Positions 34,533 to 45,788 of a DNA stretch of 64,000 bases are shown here, piece after piece. The DNA lies in the NCBI RefSeq assembly GCF_030272615.1, contig NC_081406.1:143399041-143463040 (forward strand), written 5' to 3'. Numbering within the stretch: the stretch's first letter is position 1; every line of letters begins with the position of its first letter. A model generated the notes under the pieces. That model was given only the letters and a program-made list of their open reading frames with translations, did not search any database and was not told the origin of the DNA. The position numbers and the translations under genes are program-made. The DNA is from Cryptomeria japonica. Its lineage: Eukaryota > Streptophyta > Pinopsida > Cupressales > Cupressaceae.

Positions 34533-34693
34533 TAAAAATCTTGGTGTTATGGTTGTGTGGTTAATTGCTTTATGTTTATGCATTTTACTTTCATTCGTAT
34601 GCATCCAGTGGTTTAAGAATGAACTTAATAAGTTTGTAAATTGCAAAACACTGATTCAACCCCACCCCCTCTCAGTGTTTACTGATTCCAACA

Positions 34694-35402
34694 GGTTGTA
34701 TACCAGGATGACCTAACTGCTTACTCCAAGAAGGAAAAGAACCATTTTTTACACTTACAAAGGATTTTTTACAGATCCTTGGAGTTTGGTATCTCTTTGA
34801 ATCCAAAAAATTGGGCCTTTGGGGTGATCAAAGGAAGACTCCTAGGAATTATAGTATCTAAAGAGGGGGTAAGAATTGATCCTGAAAGGGTAGAAGCTAT
34901 TGATAGGATCCCTATCCCAAGGGCCGTGAAATAAATCCAATCTTCCTTGGATAGATAAATTTTGTCAGAAGGTTCATTATAAATTTTGTCAAAATAGTCA
35001 AAACCTATTTCCAAAATATAAAAAAAGAATGGGCCACTGTATCATGGGATCATCAAGCACTTTAATCATTTCAAGATATTAAGAGAGCTATCAAGGAGGC
35101 ACCTGTCCAAATTTCTCCCAATTTCAGTAAGCCTTTTCAATTATTCTCTTTTGTTTCTTATCATACCTATTGCATTTTTGAGCAATTCTTTACAAGAAAC
35201 AAAACTAAGGTATGATTTGATTGAGAAACAAGCCTATGCATTTGTCAAGGCTATCAAGACTTTCCGGCCTTACCTAGTAGGATCTCAAATTGTTGCTTAT
35301 GTTCCTAATGCTATGGTGAAAGATGTCTTTGTGCAGTTTGAAGCAACGGGAAGAAGATGCAAGTGGATCAATAGAGTTCAAGAGTTCAACATTGATATCT
35401 AG
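34694..35402 (+). pseudogene. Ty3/gypsy RT C-terminal part and RNase H (continuation after element B)
   Basis: This resumes the RT broken at 27728: VYQDDLTAYSKKEKNHF (YxDD box at about 34699-34710), SLNPKNWAFGV and GRLLGIIVSKEGVRIDPERVEAI, then, after stops, the RNase H-type connection with LRYDLIEKQAYAFVKAI at about 35195-35250 and a PYLVGSQIVAYVPN segment. This is the usual gypsy RT thumb/connection/RNase H order. It ends at a stop near 35402; no integrase was found downstream. Confidence 0.8.
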
Positions 35403-35423
35403 ATCACTCCTTAATTAATTTAA

Positions 35424-36056
35424 AGAATAAGTTTTCATTCTATTTTTAGGAAGCAAAATCACAATATAATATGAAAATAATTCCATTGTCATATCCTATC
35501 TATTTTATAAAATAAATTTGATTACATCTTCTTTCCAATTTTAATTTTTTTAAGAAATAAAGCAACATTATAAAATAGAAATGATTCTATTGGTTAACCA
35601 TTTATGTGATAAGATGAATTAATTTTTTTTTTTTATAATTTTTTTCTAATTTTATAAAACAAAAATCACAACAAATTTAGAAATAATTCTATTGCCACTA
35701 CAAGATTATTTATAAAATGAAATAAATACGTTTATTCTACTTTTATAAAGCAAAAATCCCATACAAAAATGGAATGATTCTATTTTTTTTTCTAAATTAT
35801 TTCACACCAAAGGGATAATAAATCTTTATTCTAATCTTATAAAATAAGATTTACATTATAATATGAAATTAATTCTATTATCATTTTCTAAACTTTTTGT
35901 TAAATAAAAAGTCATTCTATATTTATGAAGGAAAAATCACTTTATAACAATAATAATGATTCTATTTTCATTTGGTGAGATAAATTAGGATAAATTCTTT
36001 TTATTTTTATATGAACAAAATTTACATTTAAATAATTTCATAAGGTAAAATGAATC
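35424..36056. repeat. Degenerate AT-rich tandem array, about 7 units of about 90-110 bp
   Basis: The phrase TTCTA-TTTTATAAA-CAAAAATCAC followed by A/T bases and GATTCTATT recurs with variation near 35424, 35533, 35635, 35728, 35822, 35905 and 35995. The units have diverged strongly. The array starts right after the end of the gypsy remnant, so it may belong to that element's 3' end or to a local minisatellite. Confidence 0.7.
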
Positions 36057-37426
36057 TTCAGTACTTAATTAATTTACTTTGTTGTATATTCCAGGTCACA
36101 AGGAGAAGAAGATATGGAAAAATATATTTATTTCCATTATGCCAAAATGCTTCTAAATGAAGTTTTAGCAGTCTTCTCTGCAGATAATAAGAAGTAATCC
36201 TTCCTCTATTTATCATTATTAATAATATTGTAATATTAGTCATTATTGCAACTCATTATTGTAATATGTACCTTCTCTTCTGTGAAAGATGGTATTGCAA
36301 ATGGCTTGACATCCCAAAATTTCAAAACAATTTGGACAAGGACACTAGAAAACTTCTTAACATAAAGGCTACCATTGCAAAATGTCATAACTTGGTCCTC
36401 TTCCCTAAGAACTATCAAAGCGTCTGTTAACCAAAGTTACGTTACTTCATTGGTTCATGTATCTATCATGCAAGCGATGTGATTTATCAGCATCGACTTG
36501 AATGAACAAGGGTGAAGTTTTCCCACCTTTCCCTCTGCCAAAATTTGTCAAGCAACTTCAAACTATCCAATATTCTCATGAGCAGAGGACCACAGTCATT
36601 CTGGTTCCAAAACTGTTAGTGGTATTGACTTTTTCAAAAAATCACAACCATAAGTCCCATGATCCGTCTGTAATACATTTGTAACTTCATGTTAGTCAAC
36701 TTTCCATAATATGTTAGTGCCTTTTTAGAACCGGAATAGATGCATCCTGAGCCGAGGAGGGTTTACCTCGCATCAACCATAATACACAACTTTGCTTAAT
36801 TAGTGCATTGCTCAATGAACACCCCAATGGTCATTTTACAATCTATTATGTTCTCTAGAGGGTAATTGTAGTTATTGTATTATGTAATAGGCATTATACT
36901 AAATACTTGTATAGTTCTAGCACCTGCTCGTCTTCTTAGTATGTTCCACCCAATTTTGTTCATGTGTTAATTTTGTTAGATTTATGCTCTAAGCCTTTTT
37001 AGCTTGTGTGTTAATTATGTTGGATTTAAAATAACTATATCTTCATCTTTCAGTATTATATTCAACATAATGAAGCACCCTACAATTTCAATATTTTTTT
37101 CTAAAAAACTTTCATATGAGCCTTAATAAAATATGACATGGAAACAAACAAAAAAGGGCCTTCTCTCTTCCCAATCATAATGGCATCATGAATCCTCATG
37201 GGCTCTAGTGGTACCCACGAGCAAGGTAAGCATATTACACACCATGAAAATCTATGGTGAAGGCATCCTAGTATAAAAAAATGTCTCTTTAACACCTTTT
37301 TTTCTCTAACATTCACACAACTCAAGTCTTTCATGATTGTCAATCATCATAGTATCATCTGTACTAAAAGCAACAACAAAGGTGAAGAATAACTTATCTT
37401 CCAAGCTCACAAGATGATCCCCTTCT
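36057..37426. other. Spacer without recognised gene
   Basis: Only short open stretches are present and none matches a family that I recognise. It could hold the decayed 3' end of the gypsy element. Confidence 0.35.
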
Positions 37427-37585
37427 TGTTAGAAGTACGACTGATGTTGCACCAAAAGATCAACCTATTAATGCCCAATACAACCACTAGACTTATAGAA
37501 TCCACAGGAGGTGGTTAAGCCATGTCACAAACCCGAGTGTTGTGCTGCACAACACAAGGAGACAAAGGGCGCACGCCTTGTAACA
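37427..37585 (-). repeat. TRIM 3' LTR
   Basis: 159 bp, similar along its length to 37646-37804 with scattered substitutions. Confidence 0.92.
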
Positions 37586-37645
37586 AACCCCACCCCAATG
37601 CAAATGAGAAGCTTTGAAACCTATGACCCAAGCTCTAATACCACT

Positions 37646-37804
37646 TGTTAGAAGTACAGTTGTTGTTGCACCAAAAGATCGACCTATTAATGCCCATTAC
37701 AACCACTAGACTTATAGAATCCATAGAAGGCAGTTAAGCCATGTCACAAACCTAAGCATTGTGCTACACAACACAAGGAGACCAAGGGTGCGCACCTTGA
37801 AACA
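37646..37804 (-). repeat. TRIM 5' LTR
   Basis: 159 bp, TGTTAGAAGTAC to GAAACA. In - orientation it is upstream of the primer site. Confidence 0.92.
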
Positions 37805-37922
37805 CTTCTCCATCAAGAATCCTTCCTCTTCTTCTTCTTCCATCTTCAATTTATTCTTCATCCAAGTTCTCCAAAAGGAGAAGTCGGTAAATTTTTTTTC
37901 TCTAGCTTCTTACTAAGACATA

Positions 37923-38418
37923 TAGGGGAAGTGTTCCAGTAGCCATTATAGCTAACTCCATGCGCCCATAGATTCCAAACGGTATATCGAATTTTGATGA
38001 AATTTTTTGTTGTCTCCACATGAGAATTAACTGCTTATGGCTATTGATTTGGTTTCTGGGTAGTAATGATGCACGTTGTGGGATCCGTTAAGTGCACAAG
38101 GGTCAAATAGTACACTTTTCAAAGTGTCACCCGATATCTATTTAAAGATTCCCCAATAACCGTGCACTCAAAATCACCAATACTTGTGCATAAATTCCCC
38201 AGTATTTGTGTGCTATAGGTACCAATAAAAATGCACAAATGGGCCAATTATGGCTCAAAAAAGCTAAAAAATGAGCTGCTATTGGTACATGTGTAATTTA
38301 TTAATGAGTTTTTAGTTATTTGTTTTTTGAGTTTTTTAAAGCTAGTAATTGGGGAGTTGCGTGTGTAAGGAGTGAACGGTTATTGGAACATGAATGATAA
38401 CTGGTCCTTTTTCCCTAT
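37923..38418. mobile_element. Probable MITE, about 495 bp
   Basis: The left end TAGGGGAAGTGTTCCAGTAG and the complement of the right end (AGGGAAAAAGGACCAGT-type) are imperfect inverted repeats that also resemble the ends of the 18802-19243 element. TA flanks both sides. The interior is non-coding and AT-rich with repeated GTGCA and CCAATA words. The ends have diverged, so this call is less certain than the first MITE. Confidence 0.5.
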
Positions 38419-39194
38419 GGGTCTCAACCCTAATCCACTTTCTCTCAAACCCTAACCCGTCACTTCCAAACAAGTGGGATTTTGAAGGGTCACATCAAGC
38501 CTAGAGGACACTATCACATTTTCTAAAGGTCCCTAATCCCAAGGTATTGAACCTAGGGGCCTATTTTTGCACCAAAACCCATAAAATTGACCACACAACA
38601 CCTTTTTGAAACCCACACAAAGACCCATACGAGTTTTGGCTTTACCCAAAGGGTTTTCAAACTCCAATCTCCCCTCTCACCACATTACCTATAGTTATAT
38701 GCCCTCTAAACACATTTAAAGTTGACTCTAAATAAGATAAATATATTCCTTCATCAATTTCTATGCAAAATAGGTTACCCTTGTAACACCTTCACAATAT
38801 ATTTGATTTGGAGTAATCATCTTTTCTTCCTTATATCGTACACCATTTATCCTACATCATCCAACCACAAGCACAATTAGATTATCATAATATTGCAGAT
38901 AAATTATTGTCCAAATTCCCAATATTTTTTTCTTGTGAATTATTTAAACATCATTTTTATGCAAACCCATATTAAACCAATGTTTCATATGCAAATATGG
39001 AATCATTAGTTATCAATAATCAATTCCATATATTGGAAACTTAGATGTTAATGCTATTTAACTTTTATCATAATTAGAGTGATGCACAAAAACACAACTA
39101 ATAGAATAACATCACTTCCCTTCAACCACCATTTTAGTTAACCTATGATATGTGCAACAATTAGGGTTGTATTAACGATGTGGGGTCTTACAGA
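38419..39194. other. Spacer without recognised gene
   Basis: No open frame or repeat could be assigned. Confidence 0.35.
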
Positions 39195-39800
39195 ATATCC
39201 TCATGAATAGAAATAACTGAGTCCAAAATACATCTTTTGGGGACCAAACCACATTTCTAGGGATAAATCATTCTTGGAAGGACTCTATCAACAATCACCT
39301 CAGAGAAAATCTTATATACTAAGCTTTAAAGTTTGATAAGATTGAAATAAAAAAAAGAGACAACACCCACCTTCTTGGGAACCAAAATAAGAAAGGTGGC
39401 ATTAAGTTCCTTCAACAACCCACCACTACCAAAAAAATCTTTATTTGCAATAATCAAGTCTTTGACAACAGTTTTCTAGAAGAGTTGGAAAAAGAATTGG
39501 GGGAAGCCATATAGACTAGGGGTTTTAGCGCCTTCTAAGGAGAAAGTAGTTGATCGTATCTCTTTGGAATAAATTTTAAAAAGTAATATTATGTTCACTT
39601 GTGAGGATCTTTAGACATGTCATCTTCTTCCATAAGGTCTACCTCCATGTCCTTAGAAAGGAGGTTTTTGAAAGAACATATGAATAGATTGCCTGATTTC
39701 TATGTCCCCAGTTAAATCCAATCAATTAACATGGATAGATTTGATACTATTATTAAATCTGTGCTCTAGAGTAGACATATGAATTTTATTTTTTTTAAAC
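39195..39800 (-). pseudogene. LINE (L1-type) reverse transcriptase fragment
   Basis: The - strand reads KDLIIANKDFFGSGG and LLKELNATFLILVPKKVG at about 39370-39470, then YKIFSEVIVDRVLP and CILDSVISIHEDIL down to about 39195. These are the classic N-terminal RT blocks of plant L1 elements. The upstream part has a GFPQFFFQ-type segment broken by a stop. The catalytic box is absent, so this is an old 3'- and 5'-incomplete copy. Confidence 0.8.
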
Positions 39801-40978
39801 TTGAAGATCAATTATCAAAAGAATATGTCTAGTTACAAATTTTGTGACGAAGATGGTCACAACATCAAAACCCCAACCAGGCTATACTCCAAATATATAT
39901 AGTTTTACATGTTAAAAAAATATCAAATTCAATCACTATTGTTGGGGAGATTGTTGTAGTCTGTTGAATTTGGTTGTTGGATTTGGATGTGTTTTTTTCA
40001 TTGATGTCAACATATTCCTATTGGTTATTTCGGTGAACTTGGGAAGATTTTTTGATCCGGTTTGTAGTTCTTCCTGTTGGTGTTCCTGTTGGTATTCCCT
40101 CTAGTATATTCCGGTATGATCAGATCTTTTTCTATTGTTCGGGATGATCTTGTGTATCTTCATTTCAAATGGTTCATGATTTGGTGGCCCACAAGTTATC
40201 TTTCTTTGTGACAATTGTTGATTGGTTGTGTTCTTGAGCATTGAGACGTTAACCGATGAAGATTTGATAAGAGGTGTTGGTGAAACTATTCCAAATGATT
40301 CTAACATGTTTGTTGGTATTTCCTAATCATCTCCTATTTGTTTTGGCAATCCACATTGATCGTTGTACAAGTTTTGGTGATTTTTATCAATCGGTGATAA
40401 TTTGTGTGTTATTTTTGGTGGTGTAACGTGTTGCGGTTGATCTTGGCATGATTTCTGGTGGATGTAATCATTTGGGAATTTGAATTAGGTCCATGCTATG
40501 CTATGAAAATCATAATATTAGTCCGGTGGTCGATCTATGTATCGTGCAATGTAATTTTTGTATTTATGAATTGAGGGTTGAGGGTTTAGCTGACCTTGCT
40601 ATCAAGGTTGATGGCTTGTATATATAGGTGAGATGCTTATATAATTTAGGTTTCGGTATTGTGTCTGCATTATCAAAGAGAGGTAAATGTGCGAGCAAGG
40701 ATATATCTTTCAGTGAAGTGTTGTGGTGAGTTTGGTGTTGTAAGGTAGACAACTATCCTTAACCGAAACTGTCATCAGGAATTTGTAGATGCTATTATTG
40801 CAGTTCATTTCTTCTGGATTGTAGTCTGAATCATTTTGTAAGTTAGTGAGACTTCCCTGACGGTTGTAGCCTTCTGGGCATATATCTTTTGAGTAGTGAG
40901 CTCTAGGCAGTGTGTTTGATTGCATGTGCAATCCCCATTGTAATATTTTCACATACTACTCTAGAGTATCATCTTATT

Positions 40979-41025
40979 GTGGGTAGGTTCCCACCGTGGT
41001 TTTTCCCTTGACCGAGTTTTTCACG
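40979..41025 (+). promoter_or_regulatory. Hairpin and ENE-like U-rich stem-loop in solo LTR D
   Basis: Hairpin GTGGG, loop TAGGTT, CCCAC at 40979-40994, then outer stem CGTG/CACG (40995-40998 with 41022-41025), TTTTT opposite TTTTT, and a weakened inner stem CCC/GAG. It is about 160 bp before the LTR end once element C is removed. Confidence 0.5.
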
Positions 41026-41059
41026 TCAAAAATCTTGGTGTTGTGTGTTGTGTTATTCA

Positions 41060-41953
41060 TGTTCGAATCAATGACAGTCCCAAAGACACTAAGAAGGGGG
41101 GTGAATCAGTGTCTGACCAGTTAGCAAAATATTCAAACTTATTAGGAACTTTGCATCCCAAAACAATGTACCGGTAAATAAGAATTAATGCAGTGAATAA
41201 GAATAATAGAGACAACATAGAGAAAACACCATAACACAAGATATTTAACGAGGAAACCCGGTGTGGGAAAAACCTCAGTGGGATTTGTGACCCACAATAT
41301 TCACTTATTGGCCAATGAATAAATATTACTTACAATGAGGGGCCTGCACATGCAAGAAGACCAACTGCCTAGAGCTCACTGCTCAATAAGAGTCACACTG
41401 ACTACAAAAGTGGATTATGAAATCCAATACAATGTACTGCTTCAAATCAACATCAACTATGCTAGGTTCAATACCGGTTTAAGCTCAGTCTATAACCAAA
41501 ACCTTATACAAAATTTGCCTTATGCATTTGCATACAATATAGTCTATAACCAAAACCTTATACAAAATTCGCCTTATGCATTTGCATACAATATCCTTCC
41601 TTTTCCTTATTTTTCTATTCCATTCCTTACATTTCTACTCTATGCCTTATTACAAAATGACTTACAAGATCGCATACATATATGAGTCTTTTACAATGTA
41701 CCATGTCGGCTTTACAAAAGATAATTACAATAAAATACAATAAACAAAAGTTTATTCCATGTCGGCTGGAGTGCTAGTATGCATTGTTGCCACTGTCGGT
41801 GAAGTGCCTGCCGGTGTATGTAGAAGTCTATTGCCGGTGTTGGTAACTATCGGTGGCTTACCAGAGGAATGCCAGTTGGTTGCTAGATGGTTGCCAGATG
41901 GTTACCATCAATGACAACATCAACTATTCTCATAAGAGTGTAGAATGCCAACA
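41060..41953 (-). repeat. 3' LTR of element C
   Basis: 894 bp, TGTTCGAATC to CCAACA. It contains a short internal direct repeat (phrase TATAACCAAAACCTTATAC at two places near 41500-41570) and the U-rich stem-loop 41250-41276. Confidence 0.9.
41250..41295 (-). promoter_or_regulatory. ENE-like stem-loop and hairpin, element C 3' LTR
   Basis: Sense RNA: hairpin GUGGG/CCCAC with an eight-base loop (41278-41295), then outer stem GAGG/CCUC (41250-41253 with 41273-41276), UUUUU opposite UUU, inner stem CCC/GGG and a five-base loop. All stems are intact. About 190 bp before the LTR 3' end. Confidence 0.6.
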
Positions 41954-41967
41954 ATCTCCCCCTTTGG
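41954..41967 (-). other. Polypurine tract of element C
   Basis: On the - strand CCAAAGGGGGAGAT immediately precedes the 3' LTR. Confidence 0.88.
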
Positions 41968-42145
41968 CATTGATGGCAACACTCATGAGAAAAATCCAAA
42001 AACTGAAGTCCAAAAAGTTTCCAAAAAGATGTGCTCCCCCAAAGCAAATTATCCCCTCTGAATAAGCATTTTTCTCTCCACTACTCCCCCTTTGACATCA
42101 ATGACAAAGGTTGTCAAAAATAGTCAAACGAGTGCGAAATTTTTT

Positions 42146-45100
42146 TTACCTCAAAGTTTGTAACAGGTTGGTTACAATCTGAAAGATATCTGCCAAAACC
42201 AAATTTAGACTTTGCATGAATCTTTTGGTGTCAGTCAAGGTTGCCTCAGTTTGTTGGATCGTGTCGATGAGATAGTGCATGTGTTCTTCCGATGATTGCT
42301 CTCCTTGAATTAATACCTTAGAGATTTCATTTCTCAGAGAGATAAGATTGTCCAACTTAGGACCAAGTTTATTTTTAAGTTCTTGGGCATTATACTTAAT
42401 CCTTGCCTTCTCTTTCTCAAGTTTTTCTAATTTTTCCTCAAAACTTGCTATTTCCTGCTCAATAACTGATATAGGTTCAGATGAACCAATTATGTTATCA
42501 GCTATGTCATCAATTTCTTTCTGTGTTCTACTGATCTCCTTTTCTAAGTCCTCTGTCAAAAGGTGGGGTTTGCATGTTTCCCTATAAAGCTCCTTGTACT
42601 CCAAAATTGTAGAGTTAAGTGCTGGTAATAATGTATCCAAGTGTTTTGTGCACTTCTTTATGGTGTCCTCAAAAAAATTATTCTTTTCTTGTGCCACTTT
42701 CTCCCGAAATGTGTCCTCATTCACCTTGTCAATGGTTATTACATTATCAACAACAAATTTGGACAGTGTGTCTGATTTTCCTATAGAGTCCTTGATATGA
42801 TCTGTGTTACAGTTCAGTGCAATCAATTTCAGAACTGGTAAAGTGTTATCAATTGCCTTGTAGGCCAATGCATTGCAGTCTATTATCTTCTTGGTTGAGT
42901 CCAAAAGTACCTCAGTAACATTTGTAGGTCTGAATTCACTTGTAGAAGTGTCGGATGTCTGACCAATTACCTTTATTACCTCTGTGCTTCCAACATTTGT
43001 AACCATTTTACTTGTATTTTCCTCCAGTGGATCAGTCCGAGTTTGGATTTCAAGCTGCAATGGTTTCTCAGATTGTTTTGGTGTCTCAGTGATTGCCGAT
43101 TTTTCTGATTCAGTGTGTACCTCTGCCTTAGTAGGTTTTCCTGAAAGTTCAACTGTCGGTATCTCTATCTCCGGTGGCCCTGTGCCAACAACTTTTCCTT
43201 TAGTAGGTTTCTCAGTTCTTGACAGTTGCTCTGCTTGAGTTGGGATCTCAACTTCAACAGTTTATGCCGGTTTCTCAGCCATGTTGCCACTATCAACATT
43301 ATTTGTCTTAACCTCTGAATTGTCCTTATCCACAACAATATTTACTTCCTAAGTATCCACATTCATGGTAAAAGGTATCTCAGATTCAAGATTTGTGTCA
43401 TAATGTGTGATACCTTCAGTGGTAATAATCGATGGATCATCTGAATGTACCGGTCCAGTAACCAAAGATGGTGGCAGTATATTGTCAGTAATTTTGATGT
43501 TTGGAATTCCACCAATCTTTCCTTTTCCCTTGTCCTTGTCCTTTTGATATACTTTGAATGTCTTCTTAGGTCGGTTCATTTCTTTTTGTCTTTCCTTCTC
43601 CACAAAAAATATATCCCAATTATCTACAATCTCTTTCACTCTACTTGCCATTAAGCTTACTTGTCAGTGCCCATTGGCAAAAATGGATCTGTTAGCCTCA
43701 CCAATTAATTTATCAATTTCCTCTTTTGAATTAACAGGATGAACAGCTAGAAGTTTTTCAACTTTCATTTTCTTGTCTAATTCCATCACTACATTCCTTT
43801 TTGCTTCCAATCTTCTATAAAGTTCATTAGGTAAATCATCCACAACTTCAATCAACACTTTCTTATATATGTCCAAGTGTAAAATAATACCGTTCTCAAT
43901 GCTTTCCCTATCAGAATCATTAAATGTATTATACAGTTTGTGCACATTAGCTAAATTGCCATCATCAGTTATTTCATTCAACAAATCATCTAATGAAGGA
44001 GTAACCGGTTTCTATTTCTTCTTGGGTATTAGTTTCTTGGCTGGTTCCCTTGCTGCCTATTGTTTCTTCCTCAAGGTCCTTGTTCTCTTAGGTGAAGGAG
44101 AGGGTACTAGTGAAGGTTTTCTCTTCCTCCTTTCAACTCTTTTAAATTCAGCTGCCTTATCACTGTCAGTTCCAGAAGATGTGTCAACCGGTGAAATATG
44201 TGCCTCCTGTTAAAGTTATTTAAACTCACTAGCTGATATGCCAGTAAAGTTCATGACATTTTCCTTGATTTCCTTTACCTTCTTAGAAGCATTTCTTATG
44301 TAAGTGTCTCTTTTCTTCCTTTGCTTCAATATATTTACTTTACTCTCAATGGTTTCAGCACTACCAAAAACTTTTTCTGATGGTTCTCTCTGTGCATCCA
44401 GTAAATCTTTTGCATATGTCTCAAGAATGTTAAGATCTACCTCATAACCCATCTCGGTGACCCAGATAGTCCGAGGGATTACAACTTCCATCCATGTCTC
44501 ATCTCTTTTGATAACAAAGGAAATTTCTTTTTCATATTTGTCTACTATACCCTGTGGTAACCTTTCTCTAGCTCTCATCTTAGCTTGGAAAGTTTTGAAG
44601 TAATCTATTATGTTGTTGCCTCTAGTAGTTCCCATGCTGGTAAAAGCTTCCTGTAATTGTTTTCCTATTGGTATATCATAACCAAAGTCTTTGGGTCTTG
44701 TACCGGGGATCTCCTTAGTGAAATACAACATTAAACATACCAAGAGGTTTCCAAAACGCAATGTACCTTTCTTGTCACCCTTGATCTTTTTCAAGTTGTC
44801 AATAAGATCATGTTTCAACCATTCACACACATCAATCATTGCATTGTTGTTTACCATCTCATAAGCACTGTGTATACAAAGACTAGAAATTGAATTTAGC
44901 TTGTTAGCATGTGTGGTCTTGTATCCTAGCACCATACTTACAAGTCTCACATTTATGTCCTTGATATCATTTACTCTTAGTGATCTACTATCAGATGTTG
45001 CTCCAGTTAAGCTTATCACTGTGTTGTTTAGAATCTTCTTTGTTTTATCAGGTCTTTTGCTGATGGAGGGTAAACCAGTGACTGCCCTAATTGCTTGTCG

Positions 45101-45499
45101 GGTTATTTTCCAAACAGAATCCAACTATAAGAATTCTCCATGTGCTCTACTCAATACTATCCTGACTACTTCCTCTGGAAATTCAGGGATATTCAGTATC
45201 TCAACAAAGCCTAGAGTTTCCACAATTTTGTGTTCAGGTTTAATAGCACCATGTTCATCACAAATAACCTTTTCATACATTTTCATCAATTCCTCAAAAC
45301 CTAGTTCATCAATGTTGCAATGTATATAAATCCTAGGGTCTTTTGCAAATGCTACTCCTTTAGGAATTTTAGAGAATGCCCCTAGAGAGTCATCTTGTTT
45401 TGCAACTTCGGGAATTATCTTAAACATGGGCCTTGGGTGTTTCACATTTTCAACAATAGTAGGGTTCTGAATAAATTTGGGAGCAGAAGAAGAAGCCAT
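42146..45499 (-). pseudogene. Element C ORF2: long protein of unknown function (point stops only)
   Basis: One continuous frame of 1,117 codons from the ATG at 45499 to 42146, broken by about eight stops and no frameshift. At 45125-45127 a TAG replaces the Trp found at that place in A and B. Order: MASS start with an NPTIVENVKHPRP segment; an FSKIPKGV segment; a VVRIVLSRAHGEF block; RLVSMVLGYK; TLRFGNLLVCLMLYF; RERLPQGIVDKYEKEISF and PRTIWVTEMGYEVDLN; a Lys-rich helix and a Pro/Lys/Arg-rich basic stretch near 44050-44130 that could act as a nuclear localisation signal; the second block with RESIENGI and LPNELYRRLEAKR; a Thr/Glu-rich linker; and a long C-terminal coiled coil (about 42150-42750). 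No enzyme motif is seen. The shared order with A and B supports one protein family. Confidence 0.78.
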
Positions 45500-45788
45500 T
45501 GAAAAATACCTTTTAGCTACTTCAAAATATTCTGAATGTTTGAAGAAATCCCTTCGTGCCTTCGCTCAGTTTTCCTGCTCTCAGCTAATTCGAATGTTCA
45601 GTGTGTTGAAAAAGAGGGAAATCAACTGCTTTATAATAAAATTTCTCTCACCAACCACATTAAATGCTCGCCGGTTAAGTTAAAACTTAACACATCTGTC
45701 GGTAAGGAAGAAATCTATCTTCTCACCATCAACCGAGGGTACTCTGCATGATTTTCAACTTACTGCAATACCCCCAAAGGGTTACTTC

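Larger units (their letters stand above)
34369..34574 (+). repeat. Perfect 103-bp tandem duplication in element B 3' LTR
   Basis: The copies at 34369-34471 and 34472-34574 look identical. Each holds the complete T-arm-like hairpin and U-rich stem-loop. The lack of differences implies a recent event compared with the age of the element, or local gene conversion. Confidence 0.92.
27729..34693 (+). mobile_element. Non-autonomous LTR retrotransposon B with ORF1 and ORF2
   Basis: A 6,965-bp element with terminal inverted TGTTGGAA...TTCCAACA and a perfect target duplication GGTTG at 27724-27728 and 34694-34698. It sits between the MPFGWTNA and YQDD blocks of gypsy RT. Its layout is 5' LTR, primer site, ORF1 (coiled coil plus CCHC knuckles), ORF2 (unknown) and 3' LTR, with no pol genes, the same plan as A and C. 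Its leader shares the phrase GCCTAACAACTTGAGGAAGA with element C. The two LTRs differ by large indels, so it is an old insertion. Confidence 0.9.
33575..34693 (+). repeat. 3' LTR of element B (5'-truncated, with internal duplication)
   Basis: Homology to the 5' LTR begins near 33575, so the first roughly 80 bp and the polypurine tract are missing. It ends TTCCAACA at 34693. It contains about 385 bp absent from the 5' LTR and a 103-bp tandem duplication at 34369-34574. Confidence 0.82.
37427..37804 (-). mobile_element. Complete TRIM (miniature LTR retrotransposon), 378 bp
   Basis: Two 159-bp LTRs (37427-37585 and 37646-37804), each TGTTAGAAGTAC...ACA, enclose only 60 bp. That 60 bp holds, on the - strand, a Met-tRNA-type primer site next to the right LTR (GCTCTAATACCACT in + orientation, ending at 37645) and a G-rich purine tract next to the left LTR. 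A perfect target duplication CTTCT lies at 37422-37426 and 37805-37809. There is no coding capacity; it must use enzymes of another element. No 5S rRNA-like sequence of the Cassandra type was seen in its LTRs. Confidence 0.93.
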
